Source: CSP1-4 sp963777975 (GTDB taxonomy: Bacteria > Chloroflexota > Limnocylindria > Limnocylindrales > CSP1-4). From it: a stretch of 64,000 nt of DNA. The DNA is taken from contig CAVZSO010000006.1 of assembly GCA_963777975.1 (NCBI GenBank), forward strand, positions 1 to 64,000, in the 5' to 3' direction. The translations under genes were made by a program, and so were the position numbers. Positions 7,772 through 15,334 of the stretch are shown here, piece by piece (within the stretch, counting starts at the first letter, position 1; each line of letters opens with the position of its first letter). The notes below the pieces were generated by a model. The model was not told the DNA's origin. It searched no databases and saw nothing but the letters and a program-made list of their open reading frames with translations.

Positions 7772-8044
7772 CTAGCGCCGGACGTACATGGCCAGAGGCT
7801 CCCCATGACGCTCGGGCTTGCTGGAGGGTTCACCCTCGGCCTGCACCAGCGCATGGACGCGGTCGACGTAGAAGTCCCCGATCGCCTCGGCCGAATCCCA
7901 GACATTGACCGCCGTCACGCGCCCGTCGGCACCGAGCCAGGCGACCGACGCGACCAGGGCGTCTGGCGGGTCGGATATGAGCCTGAGGCGCTCGTTGCCC
8001 CGCTCCCACTCCTGTCGCGTCAAGGTGATGGACTCGACGAACAT
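7772..8044 (-). CDS. Small hypothetical protein, possibly of the ABM/EthD-like fold
   Basis: 90 residues with an ATG start. The pattern (VESITLTRQEW near the start, VASVAWLGADGRVTAVNVWD in the middle, then EAIGDFYVDRVHALV) resembles small dimeric alpha+beta-barrel proteins that bind or modify small molecules. I do not recognise a specific family. No signal peptide or membrane segment. It is convergent with the short R5 frame and is followed upstream by module copy R3. Confidence 0.55.
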   Translation of the reverse strand: MFVESITLTRQEWERGNERLRLISDPPDALVASVAWLGADGRVTAVNVWDSAEAIGDFYVDRVHALVQAEGEPSSKPERHGEPLAMYVRR

Positions 8045-8090
8045 GCCCGGATTCTACGACCGGCGTCACCAGACGGGCGTCGCCAGCCGA

Positions 8091-8190
8091 TCGCGCCGGT
8101 CTAAGTGGCACGTGGGCGAGATACCGTAGCCGCATGACCGCCGAAGACGCTCGAGGCCGCCTGGGGCGAGGTGTTCGACGCGCTGCCGGC
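8091..8190 (+). repeat. Dispersed module copy R3, frameshifted
   Basis: The most complete copy: promoter half TCGCGCCGGTCTAAGTGGCACG, GGGCGAGA, then TACCGT six bases before ATG 8134, then the coding half to GTGTTCGACGCGCTGCCGGC. Two bases are missing between GAAGACG and CTCGAG relative to the other copies, so the LEAAWGEVFDALPA part is out of frame with the ATG. Confidence 0.6.
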
Positions 8191-8202
8191 GGAGCGCCGA
8201 GG

Positions 8203-8394
8203 TCAATGCGGGCTTAGGACAACGCTGCGCGCACCCGTCAGTCGGCGTCGAACACGGAAGCCGTCGATGACCTCCGAGACGCCGCGCACACGGCGGAGCC
8301 GCTCGTCAGGGATCAACAACGAGACGCCCTGGACGCGCTCCCGCATGCGGCCGCGATCTCGACCCGGTTCATGCTTGCCTGCCAATATGAACAC
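8203..8394 (-). CDS. Doubtful small ORF
   Basis: 63 residues from a GTG at 8392-8394 (MFILAGKHEPG… ending RSVVLSPH). An AAGGAGG ribosome-binding site lies at 8408-8414, but the best-spaced start after it is an ATG at 8399-8401 that is immediately followed by TGA, or an overlapping GTG in another frame. The protein is basic, with no recognised domain. It may be a decayed gene or a gene with a base error near its start. Confidence 0.3.
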   Translation of the reverse strand: MFILAGKHEPGRDRGRMRERVQGVSLLIPDERLRRVRGVSEVIDGFRVRRRLTGARSVVLSPH

Positions 8395-8552
8395 CTCACA
8401 TCGTGGTCCTCCTTAGCCAGAGGCCCGATGGCGTCATGCTCGTTGACGGACCAGGCGGCAGACGTAAAGAGTCCGCGCACGCGGCCTTGCAAGGTCATGG
8501 CAACCGACCGGCCTAGGACTCGTGACAAACTCGGCTCCCACTGGGAGCTCGG

Positions 8553-8631
8553 TCGCGCCGGTCGAGGTGGCACGCGGGCGAGATACCGTAGCCGCATGAC
8601 CACCGCCGACGACCTCGAGGCCGCCTGGGGC
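8553..8631 (+). repeat. Dispersed module copy R4
   Basis: TCGCGCCGGTCGAGGTGGCACG, GGGCGAGA, TACCGT, six bases, ATG at 8596, then MTTADDLEAAWGG in frame. Beyond GGGGCG the sequence leaves the module and runs into the antisense of the deazaflavin-oxidoreductase gene. A 7-bp inverted repeat (GCTCCCA-C-TGGGAGC, 8534-8548) lies just upstream. Confidence 0.55.
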
Positions 8632-8646
8632 GGCTCGCGTGTGATG

Positions 8647-9068
8647 TCAGATGACGGCGAAGACCGGATATCGATCGGCACCCGCGACGATCTCGTCCGG
8701 CGTCTGCCGTCCGAAGAACCGGACGCCACCCGGCACCTGTACAAGGAAGGCCCTCAGGACCGGGCCCGGGCGTCCACGGGGAGTTCGTCCAACCGAACCG
8801 ACTCACTGTGTCGGGCACGGACGAGCAGGCATGACCGAGCCACTCTGACGTTCTTCACCCATGCGGCGTCTGGGAACGCGGCGACGATGTAGCGGTGGCC
8901 CTCCAGGGTGGTGATCGACACCGGCGTACTGCGAGGCTCCCCGGTCCGGCGGCCCGGCACGATCAACAGGTGTTGCGAGCCGAGCGTCAGACCACGTTTG
9001 AGGAGGGCGGTGTTGAGTCCGACCATCCAGCGTGGCGGCGGCTTCGGTCCCTGCTCACGGTCGGACAT
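8647..9068 (-). CDS. Deazaflavin (F420)-dependent nitroreductase family protein, frameshifted
   Basis: From ATG 9066-9068 the frame reads RWMVGLNTALLKRG, then HLLIVPGRRTGEPRSTPVSI, then HRYIVAAFPDAAWVKNVR. This is the Ddn-like split beta-barrel that binds F420 (or flavin/haem in relatives). The literal frame stops at 8754, but a second frame continues directly with VLRAFLVQVPGGVRFFGRQT and ends in RYPVFAVI at TGA 8647-8649, as family members do. One missing base in a GCCCGGGCCCGG run near 8762 explains this; restored length is about 140 residues. The protein implies F420 in the host, which is inference. Confidence 0.7.
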
Positions 9069-9074
9069 CGACCG

Positions 9075-9144
9075 TAGTATCGGCTCATGACCGCTGACGA
9101 CCGTCGAAGCCGCCTGGGGCGAGGTGTTCGACGCGTTGCCGGCC
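9075..9144 (+). repeat. Dispersed module copy R6, frameshifted
   Basis: TAGTAT, six bases, ATG at 9087, then ACCGCTGACGAC and, after one extra base, the GAAGCCGCCTGGGGCGAGGTG-like segment through GCGTTGCCGGCC. The extra base puts the LEAAWGEVFDALPA part out of frame. A GTTGGTATCACG stretch follows that also occurs at 7239-7250, just upstream of copy R2. Confidence 0.55.
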
Positions 9145-9201
9145 GTTGGTATCACGAATCACGAACGGCCCGCCGAAGCGAGCCGTTTGACGCTGAGAAA
9201 G

Positions 9202-9278
9202 TGGAGGCGACGACCGGATTCGAACCGGTGAATAGAGGTTTTGCAGACCTCCGTGTTGAGCCACTTCACCACGTCGCC
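9202..9278 (-). tRNA. tRNA-Cys(GCA)
   Basis: Acceptor GGCGACG pairs with CGTCGCC, the anticodon loop is CTGCAAA, the T-arm is GGTTCGAATCC, and CCA is encoded. A 3'-half duplicate lies at 7100-7143. Confidence 0.95.
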
Positions 9279-9314
9279 TGGAACCTCCGCCTTCGCGGCG
9301 GCCGGATGTTCGGT

Positions 9315-9388
9315 TGGCTGGCCCTCGAGGATTCGAACCTCGGTTCACGGATCCAAAGTCCGCTGTCCTACCACTAGACGAAGGGCCA
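9315..9388 (-). tRNA. tRNA-Gln(UUG)
   Basis: Acceptor TGGCCCT pairs with AGGGCCA, the anticodon loop is CTTTGGA, and CCA is encoded. Part of a minus-strand cluster transcribed Phe-Gly-Gln-Cys. Confidence 0.95.
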
Positions 9389-9432
9389 GCGGATGGCATG
9401 CGCACGGCCAGTGTACGGGGCCGGGAAAGGAG

Positions 9433-9508
9433 TGGAGCGGAAGACGGGACTCGAACCCGCGACCCTCACCTTGGCAAGGTGATGCTCTACCAACTGAGCC
9501 ACTTCCGC
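9433..9508 (-). tRNA. tRNA-Gly(GCC)
   Basis: Acceptor GCGGAAG pairs with CTTCCGC, the anticodon loop is TTGCCAA, and CCA is encoded. Confidence 0.95.
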
Positions 9509-9532
9509 TTGATGCCGCGACCCATCCGAGGA

Positions 9533-9608
9533 TGGTGCCGAGAGCCAGATTCGAACTGGCGACACCGCGATTTTCAGTCGCGTGCTCTACCAACTGAGCT
9601 ATCTCGGC
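9533..9608 (-). tRNA. tRNA-Phe(GAA)
   Basis: Acceptor GCCGAGA pairs with TCTCGGC, the anticodon loop is CTGAAAA, and CCA is encoded. First gene of the four-tRNA cluster. Confidence 0.95.
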
Positions 9609-9671
9609 CCGAGCACAAGACCGTCATCGGCGGCCCGACAGCGTCCCAGACGATAGCACAGCCCTCCCGGG

Positions 9672-10655
9672 TCAGTCGAGGCCGGCGAGGGCCGACTGCT
9701 GCGGGTCGAGGGGCGGTTCGCCGGTCAATTCGCGCAGTCGATTGACCCGGTCGACGATCGGCGGATGGGTCGAGAAGAGCCCCTGCGCGCGCGCCTCGAA
9801 GGCCTTGATCGGGTTCACGATGTAGAGGTGCTGGGTGGCCCGGTTGGCGACCTCGAGGACCTCCTTGTCCTGAGCGATCTTGAGCAGCGCCCGCTCCAGC
9901 CCGGCGGGGTTGCGCGTGATCTCGACGGACGATGCGTCGGCGAGGTACTCGCGTTCCCGGCTCACGGAGAGCTGCACGAGGCGAGCCGCGATGGGTGCCA
10001 GCACGGCCAGGAGGAGGACCAGGATCATGACGATGGCCTGGGCCCCTCCCCCGCTCGAGTCGCGCGAGCGCGAACGACCGCTCATCCCGCCCCAGAAGCT
10101 GAAGCGCAGGAACATGTCGGCCAGCAACGCGACCGAGCCGACGAGGACGGCGACCAGCAGTGTGAATCGGATGTCGAGGTTGCGGACGTGTGAGAGCTCG
10201 TGGCCGATGACCCCCTGGAGCTCCTCGCGGTCGAGCTTCTCGAGCAGGCCGCTGGTGATGGCGACCGACGCGTGCTGGGGGTCGCGGCCGGTGGCGAAGG
10301 CGTTGGGTGCCGTGTCGTCGATCAGATAGACCTTTGGCGGAGGGATGCCGGCCGCCAACGACAGCTCCTGGACGACGTTGAGCAGCTGCGGGGCCTGTTC
10401 CGCTGTCACCTCGTGCGCCTGGGAGGCGGCAAGGATCAGCCCGTCGCCGGCGAAATAGGTGCCGATCGAGACGATGAATGTCAGCAGGACCACCCCGACC
10501 AGGACCGGGATGCCGTAGGCCACGTCGCCGCCGACCGCATAGCCGATGCCGAAGCCGAGCAGGCCCAACAGCCCAGCCACGATGAGGGTGAGCAGCACGG
10601 AACGCCGCCGGTTGACCGCCATCTGGTGATAGAAGGTCGGTCGGGCTCCGCTCAT
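9672..10655 (-). CDS. htpX: M48 family membrane zinc metalloprotease (HtpX-like)
   Basis: 327 residues. Two N-terminal membrane segments (about residues 18-40 and 45-70) precede the protease domain. The zinc site HELSH is in VIGHELSHVRN near residue 155, and a third ligand is likely in the SREREYLADA region (Glu/Asp). The substrate-cleft motif NAFATGRDP precedes it. A second pair of hydrophobic helices flanks a Gly/Ser-rich loop. HtpX proteases degrade damaged or misfolded membrane proteins. It sits directly downstream of lemA in the same direction, a widespread LemA-M48 pairing. Frame and length are normal. Confidence 0.9.
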   Translation of the reverse strand: MSGARPTFYHQMAVNRRRSVLLTLIVAGLLGLLGFGIGYAVGGDVAYGIPVLVGVVLLTFIVSIGTYFAGDGLILAASQAHEVTAEQAPQLLNVVQELSLAAGIPPPKVYLIDDTAPNAFATGRDPQHASVAITSGLLEKLDREELQGVIGHELSHVRNLDIRFTLLVAVLVGSVALLADMFLRFSFWGGMSGRSRSRDSSGGGAQAIVMILVLLLAVLAPIAARLVQLSVSREREYLADASSVEITRNPAGLERALLKIAQDKEVLEVANRATQHLYIVNPIKAFEARAQGLFSTHPPIVDRVNRLRELTGEPPLDPQQSALAGLD

Positions 10656-10701
10656 CGGCCGGTCGAGCGCGGCGACGGGCGCTCAGCCAGGGTCGTTCGG
10701 A

Positions 10702-11277
10702 TCAGGTTCGCGGCGGAAGGCTCAGGTCGACCGTCGGCACGGTGTCGGCGGCCGGCTCGGCATCGAAGAACTCGCGCTTCAGGAACCCGAACATCCCGGC
10801 CAGGATGACCGATGGGAAGGTCTGGATGTTGGTGTTGTAGTCGAGGACCGTCGCGTTGTAGTGCTGGCGCGAGAAGCTGATCTGATTCTCGGTCGTGGTC
10901 AGCTCCTCCTGCAGGCTCAACACGTTCTGGTTGGCCTTCAGGTCCGGGTAGTTCTCGACGACGGCGAAGAGCGAGCGGAGCGAGGACGTCAAGGCGTTCT
11001 CGGCGACGGCCTGCTCGGCGGGCCCCTTGGCCCCTGCCGATACGGCATTCGCGCGCGCATTGGTCACGTTCTCGAGCACGGTCTGCTCGAAGCCCATGTA
11101 GCCCTTGACGGCGTTGATGAGGTTCGGGATGAGGTCCCATCTGCGCTTGAGCTGGACTTCGATCTGGCCCAGCGCCTCGTCGACGCGCAATCGCTTCTGG
11201 ACGAGGCCGTTGTAGATGCCGATGACGACCAGCACCAGCACCACGATGATGCCGATGAGGATGAGGACTCCAAGCAT
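10702..11277 (-). CDS. lemA: LemA family protein
   Basis: 191 residues from the ATG at 11275-11277, which has a GGAGG ribosome-binding site. One N-terminal membrane helix (LILIGIIVVLVLVVIGIYN) is followed by the LemA helical bundle: RVDEALGQIEVQLKRRWDLI, then PNLINAVKGYMGFE, later NYPDLKANQNVLSLQEELTT and ENQISFSRQHYNATVLDYN. LemA proteins are membrane-anchored helical proteins of unclear function, often next to M48 proteases as here, and may serve as adaptor or scaffold. The frame stays open upstream to 11745, but that is antisense to the GT87-like gene. Confidence 0.9.
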   Translation of the reverse strand: MLGVLILIGIIVVLVLVVIGIYNGLVQKRLRVDEALGQIEVQLKRRWDLIPNLINAVKGYMGFEQTVLENVTNARANAVSAGAKGPAEQAVAENALTSSLRSLFAVVENYPDLKANQNVLSLQEELTTTENQISFSRQHYNATVLDYNTNIQTFPSVILAGMFGFLKREFFDAEPAADTVPTVDLSLPPRT

Positions 11278-11466
11278 CCCGACCTCCTGCGATTTGCGAC
11301 TGGTGCGAGTATAGGCCCGTCGACCGCCCGCTTCTGACCCGCCCGTGAAGGATCCGATGGCCGCACCGCACTCGCATCCTGTCCGCCGCCTGCCATCTGC
11401 GAATGTGCTGCGCGGCCCTGTTGCGGCGTCCGTGGCGTCCGTAGCCTTGCCTGGGATGAAGCGTCG

Positions 11467-12429
11467 ATGACCGTCGGCCAGATCGTCGTGCTGAGGACAC
11501 GTGCAGGCGTGCGCGCCGGTCGGCGCATGGTCGGTACGCGTTCGTATTCGGGCGCCGATCTGGCGATCGGTGCCTACCTGGTCATCATCGGTGTCTTCGT
11601 TGCCTTCCGGCTGCTGACCATCGGGCCGTGGGACTCCCCTGGTTTCGATCTGCACGCCTACTGGTCGACCCGCGCTGGGCTGGACTACGCGACCACCCGC
11701 CCGGGTGATCCGGGAGCGTTTCTGTACTCGCCGGCGTTCGCCCACGTCATCGCACCCATCACGACCTTGTCGTGGCCCGTCTTTGCCGCCGTCTGGACCG
11801 CCTTTGTCGCGGCACTGCTCCTCTGGCTGACGGGGCGCTGGGCGCTCCTCGTGCTCCTGCTGCTGCCGGTGCTGATGAGCCTGACCATCGGCCAGGTCGA
11901 CTTGCTCATGGCCGCGGCCATCGTGGTCGGCTTCCGGTGGCCCGCAGCATGGGCGCTGCCCATCCTGACCAAGGTCACGCCCGGCGTTGGGCTCCTGTGG
12001 TTCGCCGTGCGGCGGGAATGGCGGTCGCTCGCCATCGCGCTCGGGGCGACCGCCGCGATCGTCGCCGTCTCGTTCGCCATCAACGCCGATGCCTGGCTCG
12101 GGTGGCTCGGGATGCTCAGCCGAGGCCAGTTCCCTCGGGCAGAGGACGGTTGGTACTTCGATGTGCCGCTGGGCTTCAGGCTCGCGATGGCGGTGATCGT
12201 GATCGTCTGGGGGGCGCGCACCGACCGCCGTTGGACCGTGCCGCTGGCGGCCGTGCTCGGCATGCCGACCGTGTGGATCAACTCACCGACGATCCTGGTC
12301 GCGGTCATCCCGCTCATCGCCGCCGGCGCTTCGACGCCCGCCGGCCGCTGGCTGCGGCGCGGGGACGCGGCGAAGGCCGTGGGGGTCGATGGCACCTCGA
12401 TGGCGCAGCCAGAGCCGTCCATCAGCTGA
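11467..12429 (+). CDS. Integral membrane glycosyltransferase-like protein (GT87/DUF2029)
   Basis: 320 residues with about eight hydrophobic segments. After the first helix comes PGFDLHAYWSTRAGLDY, with an acidic residue in the first extracytoplasmic loop, as in GT-C enzymes. YSPAFAHVIAPI and the LTIGQVDLLMAA motif follow, typical of GT87/DUF2029 polyprenol-phosphate mannosyltransferases. TKVTPGVGLLWFAVRREWR is another family signature. It probably transfers a sugar from a lipid carrier outside the membrane; donor and acceptor are unknown. A later ATG at 11527 would also precede the first helix. It is convergent with a small lipoprotein gene. Confidence 0.75.
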   Translation: MTVGQIVVLRTRAGVRAGRRMVGTRSYSGADLAIGAYLVIIGVFVAFRLLTIGPWDSPGFDLHAYWSTRAGLDYATTRPGDPGAFLYSPAFAHVIAPITTLSWPVFAAVWTAFVAALLLWLTGRWALLVLLLLPVLMSLTIGQVDLLMAAAIVVGFRWPAAWALPILTKVTPGVGLLWFAVRREWRSLAIALGATAAIVAVSFAINADAWLGWLGMLSRGQFPRAEDGWYFDVPLGFRLAMAVIVIVWGARTDRRWTVPLAAVLGMPTVWINSPTILVAVIPLIAAGASTPAGRWLRRGDAAKAVGVDGTSMAQPEPSIS

Positions 12430-12448
12430 CACGTCGAGTGGCGGCGTC

Positions 12449-12859
12449 CTAGGGTTCGGCGACGAAGATGACCTTGCCCGATCGCGCGTCGACGAGGAGC
12501 AGGCGCTCGCCCGGGAAGTCGACGACCCAGGCCGGTACCCGTCGGCCGCCCGCAGTACCCGACATCGGAGGACACGTCACTGCCTGCGGGCAGGCGAGGA
12601 GACCAAGGATCGGCGGTGACACCGGCGGCAACCGGTCCCCGTGGTGCGGGGTGATCTGCAGAGTCGCCTCCTCCACCGCATCGGTCGCACTCATCAAGCC
12701 GGGGGCAGGGACGTCCATCGGTGCGAAGGCCAGACCCGCGCTCGAAAGCGCGCGCTCGAGGTCGCGTGTCACGCCCGTACGCGGGAGCATGGCCGCGCAG
12801 CCGGGCAGCAGGAAGCAGAAGACTGAGATCGCCGCGATCCGACCTCCCCTCCCCGCCAT
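12449..12859 (-). CDS. Small lipoprotein of unknown function
   Basis: 136 residues. The N-terminal signal ends in the lipobox LLPGC (residue 21). The mature part has two more cysteines (LACPQAVTCPP), then a C-terminal segment AWVVDFPGERLLLVDARSGK that resembles a beta-hairpin module. No domain recognised. TAGACT lies exactly six bases before the ATG, predicting a leaderless transcript. Confidence 0.6.
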   Translation of the reverse strand: MAGRGGRIAAISVFCFLLPGCAAMLPRTGVTRDLERALSSAGLAFAPMDVPAPGLMSATDAVEEATLQITPHHGDRLPPVSPPILGLLACPQAVTCPPMSGTAGGRRVPAWVVDFPGERLLLVDARSGKVIFVAEP

Positions 12860-12865
12860 CTGCCG

Positions 12866-12871
12866 AGTCTA
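12866..12871 (-). promoter_or_regulatory. TAGACT -10 element, leaderless lipoprotein gene
   Basis: On the minus strand TAGACT is followed by CGGCAG and then ATG. Confidence 0.4.
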
Positions 12872-12915
12872 GCTCGCAATCGATACCGAGCGACAGCGTG
12901 ATGGCGTTGGGGTCG

Positions 12916-12992
12916 TGGTGGGCGGTACAGGGCTCGAACCTGTGACCTCCTCGGTGTAAGCGAGGCGCTCTGGCCGACTGAGCTAACCGCCC
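12916..12992 (-). tRNA. tRNA-Val(UAC)
   Basis: Acceptor GGGCGGT pairs with ACCGCCC, the anticodon loop is CTTACAC, and CCA is encoded. Confidence 0.95.
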
Positions 12993-13028
12993 AGGGCGAT
13001 GCTACCCGACGAAGGTGGGGAGGGAGGG

Positions 13029-13113
13029 TGGTGCCCAGGCCGGGACTTGAACCCGGATGACTTGCGTCATACGCCCCTCAAACGTACGCGTATACCAATT
13101 CCGCCACCTGGGC
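13029..13113 (-). tRNA. tRNA-Leu(GAG)
   Basis: Acceptor GCCCAGG pairs with CCTGGGC. It has a class II variable arm, the anticodon loop is TTGAGGG, and CCA is encoded. Confidence 0.9.
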
Positions 13114-13126
13114 CCGATCGATCGAG

Positions 13127-13213
13127 TGGTACCGAGGGAGGGACTTGAACCCACACGACCTTGCGGCCACTAGGTCCTGAACCTAGCGCGTCTGCCTATT
13201 CCGCCACCTCGGC
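13127..13213 (-). tRNA. tRNA-Leu(CAG)
   Basis: Acceptor GCCGAGG pairs with CCTCGGT (one G-U pair). The variable arm is long, the anticodon loop is TTCAGGA, and CCA is encoded. Confidence 0.9.
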
Positions 13214-13239
13214 TCCGACGTCACCAGGACGCGCGGCCA

Positions 13240-14970
13240 TCACTGATCAGGCGTCTCGGCGAGGCGCCATGTTAGCACATCCCAAAACCGGTCCGACGCA
13301 CTCGAGATGAGGCGCGGCGTGGGTCCCTGGAGGCGGTCGTGCACCACTTCGACCCGGTCCTCGAGGTACAGCGGCAGGAACGGCATCCGCTCCACCAGCT
13401 CCTTCTGGAGCTCCGCGAACTTGGCCTTGCGGGCGGTCGCATCGATGGCCGTCCGGGCGGCTGAGAGGAGGCCGTCCATCTTGGCCGACTGATAGCCGGC
13501 GATGTTCGAGCCGCCCCGGGCCGCCTGGCCCGAGTCGAGCAGCGCGGTCAGATCGGGGTCGAGCCCGAGGTCCATCTCGACCACGGCGGCATCGAAGTCG
13601 CCCGATCGCAGCTGCCCCTCGACGAACTCGACCGGCGGGAACGCCTTCAATGTCGCCTTGATGCCGAAGTCCTTCCAGGCCGCCACGACCTGCTCGGCTG
13701 CGGCGTGCAGCTGCGGGTTCGTGGCGGCGTCGACCGTCACGACTTGCATGCGCAACGGATCCTTGGCGCCGCTCGCCTGCCAGAAGCCGCCGACCTTCTT
13801 CCAGCCGGCGTCCTTGAGCGCCTTGCTCGCGGCGGCCTGGTCATGGGTCAGCGGCGCCGGTCCGCTCGTGTCATAGAGCGGCGACGTCGGCGCGATGGGG
13901 ACATCGACGATGACCCCGTGCCCGCCAGCGACGTCGGCTAGCAGACCCTCGCGGTCGATCGCCTGCAGCAATGCCCGACGCACCGTCGCATCACGGAAGG
14001 GCGATTTGCTGTCGCGCAGGTTGAGCATCGCGGCCGTCAGGTGGCTGGTCGGGTACTCGATCTCGCGCAGACCGGCGACGTCGGCCAGCGCCTTGGTCCG
14101 GTCGACCGGCAGATCGCCGGCGACATCGACGTCGCCCGCCTCGAGCGCATCGGCGAGCGCCGCCACGTCTGGATACAGCTCCAGCGCAAGCGCGTCGAGA
14201 CGCGGCCGCGGCGGCCCGTCCTCGGGCGCCGCCGGCGTCGGTTGTGCCGGCGTCGCGAAGGGGTCGGCCGGGATGTCCGCCGGTGCGCCGCCGGGCGGTG
14301 GGCCGGCCCGCTCGAGGATGACCTGGTCGTCGCCCAGGCTCGCCAGTCGGAACGGTCCGTTGCCGACCGGCTCGAGGCCGAAGGCGGTCGAGCGCCGTTC
14401 CGCGACGGGGATGGCCGCCAGCAGATGGGCGGGAACGATCGGCTGGGTCGCGGCGGTCAAGAACGAGGCCAGCGGCTGCTGGAGGACGAAGCGGACCTTC
14501 GTCGGTGATAGTCGCTCGACTGTCAGGCCGCGAAACGGGTTGCCATAGGGGCCGTCGTAGTCGGGGTGCTGCAGGCTGCGCACGGTGAAGACGACGTCGT
14601 CGGCCGTGACCGGGCGGCCGTCGTGCCAGCGGACGTCGTCCCGGAGGTCGAACGTCCACGTCCGGCCGTCCGGGCTGACCTGCCACGCCGTCGCCAGGTC
14701 TGGCTGGATGGTGCCGGCAGGGCCGAGACGGGTCAGGCCACGGAAGAGCAGCGCGATGGCGTCGCGTTCGGCAGGGTCGGTGGCGTAGAGCGGGTCGAGG
14801 GTCGTGATGCGACCGACGGTGCCGACCCGGAGGATGCGCTCGGCGGTCATGCTCGTCGGCGTCGGCCCGGCGACGGGACCAGCGGCGGGACCGCTGATGA
14901 TGAGGGCGCCGGCGATCACGGCCAGGATGATGGCGGCGGCCGCGAGGATGCCGCGTTCACGGATGTTCAC
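13240..14970 (-). CDS. Family 5 extracellular solute-binding protein (peptide/oligopeptide ABC transport)
   Basis: 576 residues, usual for SBP_bac_5. An N-terminal hydrophobic helix (ILAAAAIILAVIAGALIISG) acts as signal or anchor; there is no lipobox cysteine. Family signatures follow in order: LRVGTVGRITTLDPLYATDP, IALLFRGLTRLGPAG, then WTFDLRDDVRWHDGRPVTADD (split signature of the domain), and later VRRALLQAIDREGLL. A Pro/Ala/Asp-rich insertion lies near residues 230-260. These proteins capture peptides or other solutes for an ABC importer, but no permease or ATPase gene is adjacent. Start is GTG. Confidence 0.85.
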   Translation of the reverse strand: MNIRERGILAAAAIILAVIAGALIISGPAAGPVAGPTPTSMTAERILRVGTVGRITTLDPLYATDPAERDAIALLFRGLTRLGPAGTIQPDLATAWQVSPDGRTWTFDLRDDVRWHDGRPVTADDVVFTVRSLQHPDYDGPYGNPFRGLTVERLSPTKVRFVLQQPLASFLTAATQPIVPAHLLAAIPVAERRSTAFGLEPVGNGPFRLASLGDDQVILERAGPPPGGAPADIPADPFATPAQPTPAAPEDGPPRPRLDALALELYPDVAALADALEAGDVDVAGDLPVDRTKALADVAGLREIEYPTSHLTAAMLNLRDSKSPFRDATVRRALLQAIDREGLLADVAGGHGVIVDVPIAPTSPLYDTSGPAPLTHDQAAASKALKDAGWKKVGGFWQASGAKDPLRMQVVTVDAATNPQLHAAAEQVVAAWKDFGIKATLKAFPPVEFVEGQLRSGDFDAAVVEMDLGLDPDLTALLDSGQAARGGSNIAGYQSAKMDGLLSAARTAIDATARKAKFAELQKELVERMPFLPLYLEDRVEVVHDRLQGPTPRLISSASDRFWDVLTWRLAETPDQ

Positions 14971-15030
14971 GATCTGGTTCCCTCGATCGCGCCCGACGAT
15001 GCTCCCTCGCAGCAGCGCCCTGGCGGTGGA

Positions 15031-15261
15031 TCAGGCTGACTGGGCAGCGAGCACGTAGGCGGCGACGGAGAAGATCACGAACAGGACGACCATCGCGATG
15101 GTGAAGCGATAGAGCGTCTTTTCGATCCCGCGGCGGCTGCGGTAGACGGATGAGTCACCGCCGAAGGCGGAGCCCAGTCCGGCTCCGCGCGACTGCAGCA
15201 GGATGGCAGCCATGAGGCCGATGCTGACGATGATCTGGCCGATGGCCAGGATGGTGTTCAC
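15031..15261 (-). CDS. secG: Preprotein translocase subunit SecG
   Basis: 76 residues from GTG at 15259-15261. It has two membrane helices (TILAIGQIIVSIGLMAAILLQ and RFTIAMVVLFVIFSVAAYVL) separated by the conserved cytoplasmic loop LLQSRGAGLGSAFGGDSSV. SecG is an auxiliary subunit of the SecYEG channel that assists preprotein translocation. TATCCT further upstream is a possible -10 element, and GAAGGA a possible ribosome-binding site. The frame is open upstream to 15354, but homology begins here. It follows gpmI in the same direction, as in the common tpi-gpmI-secG order. Confidence 0.9.
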   Translation of the reverse strand: MNTILAIGQIIVSIGLMAAILLQSRGAGLGSAFGGDSSVYRSRRGIEKTLYRFTIAMVVLFVIFSVAAYVLAAQSA

Positions 15262-15334
15262 GGGCGGAGACGTCCTTCGGGTGGTGTCATCAGGCCGCGG
15301 AAGGATAGCACGAGCCCACTGCCCAGCCGCCTGA

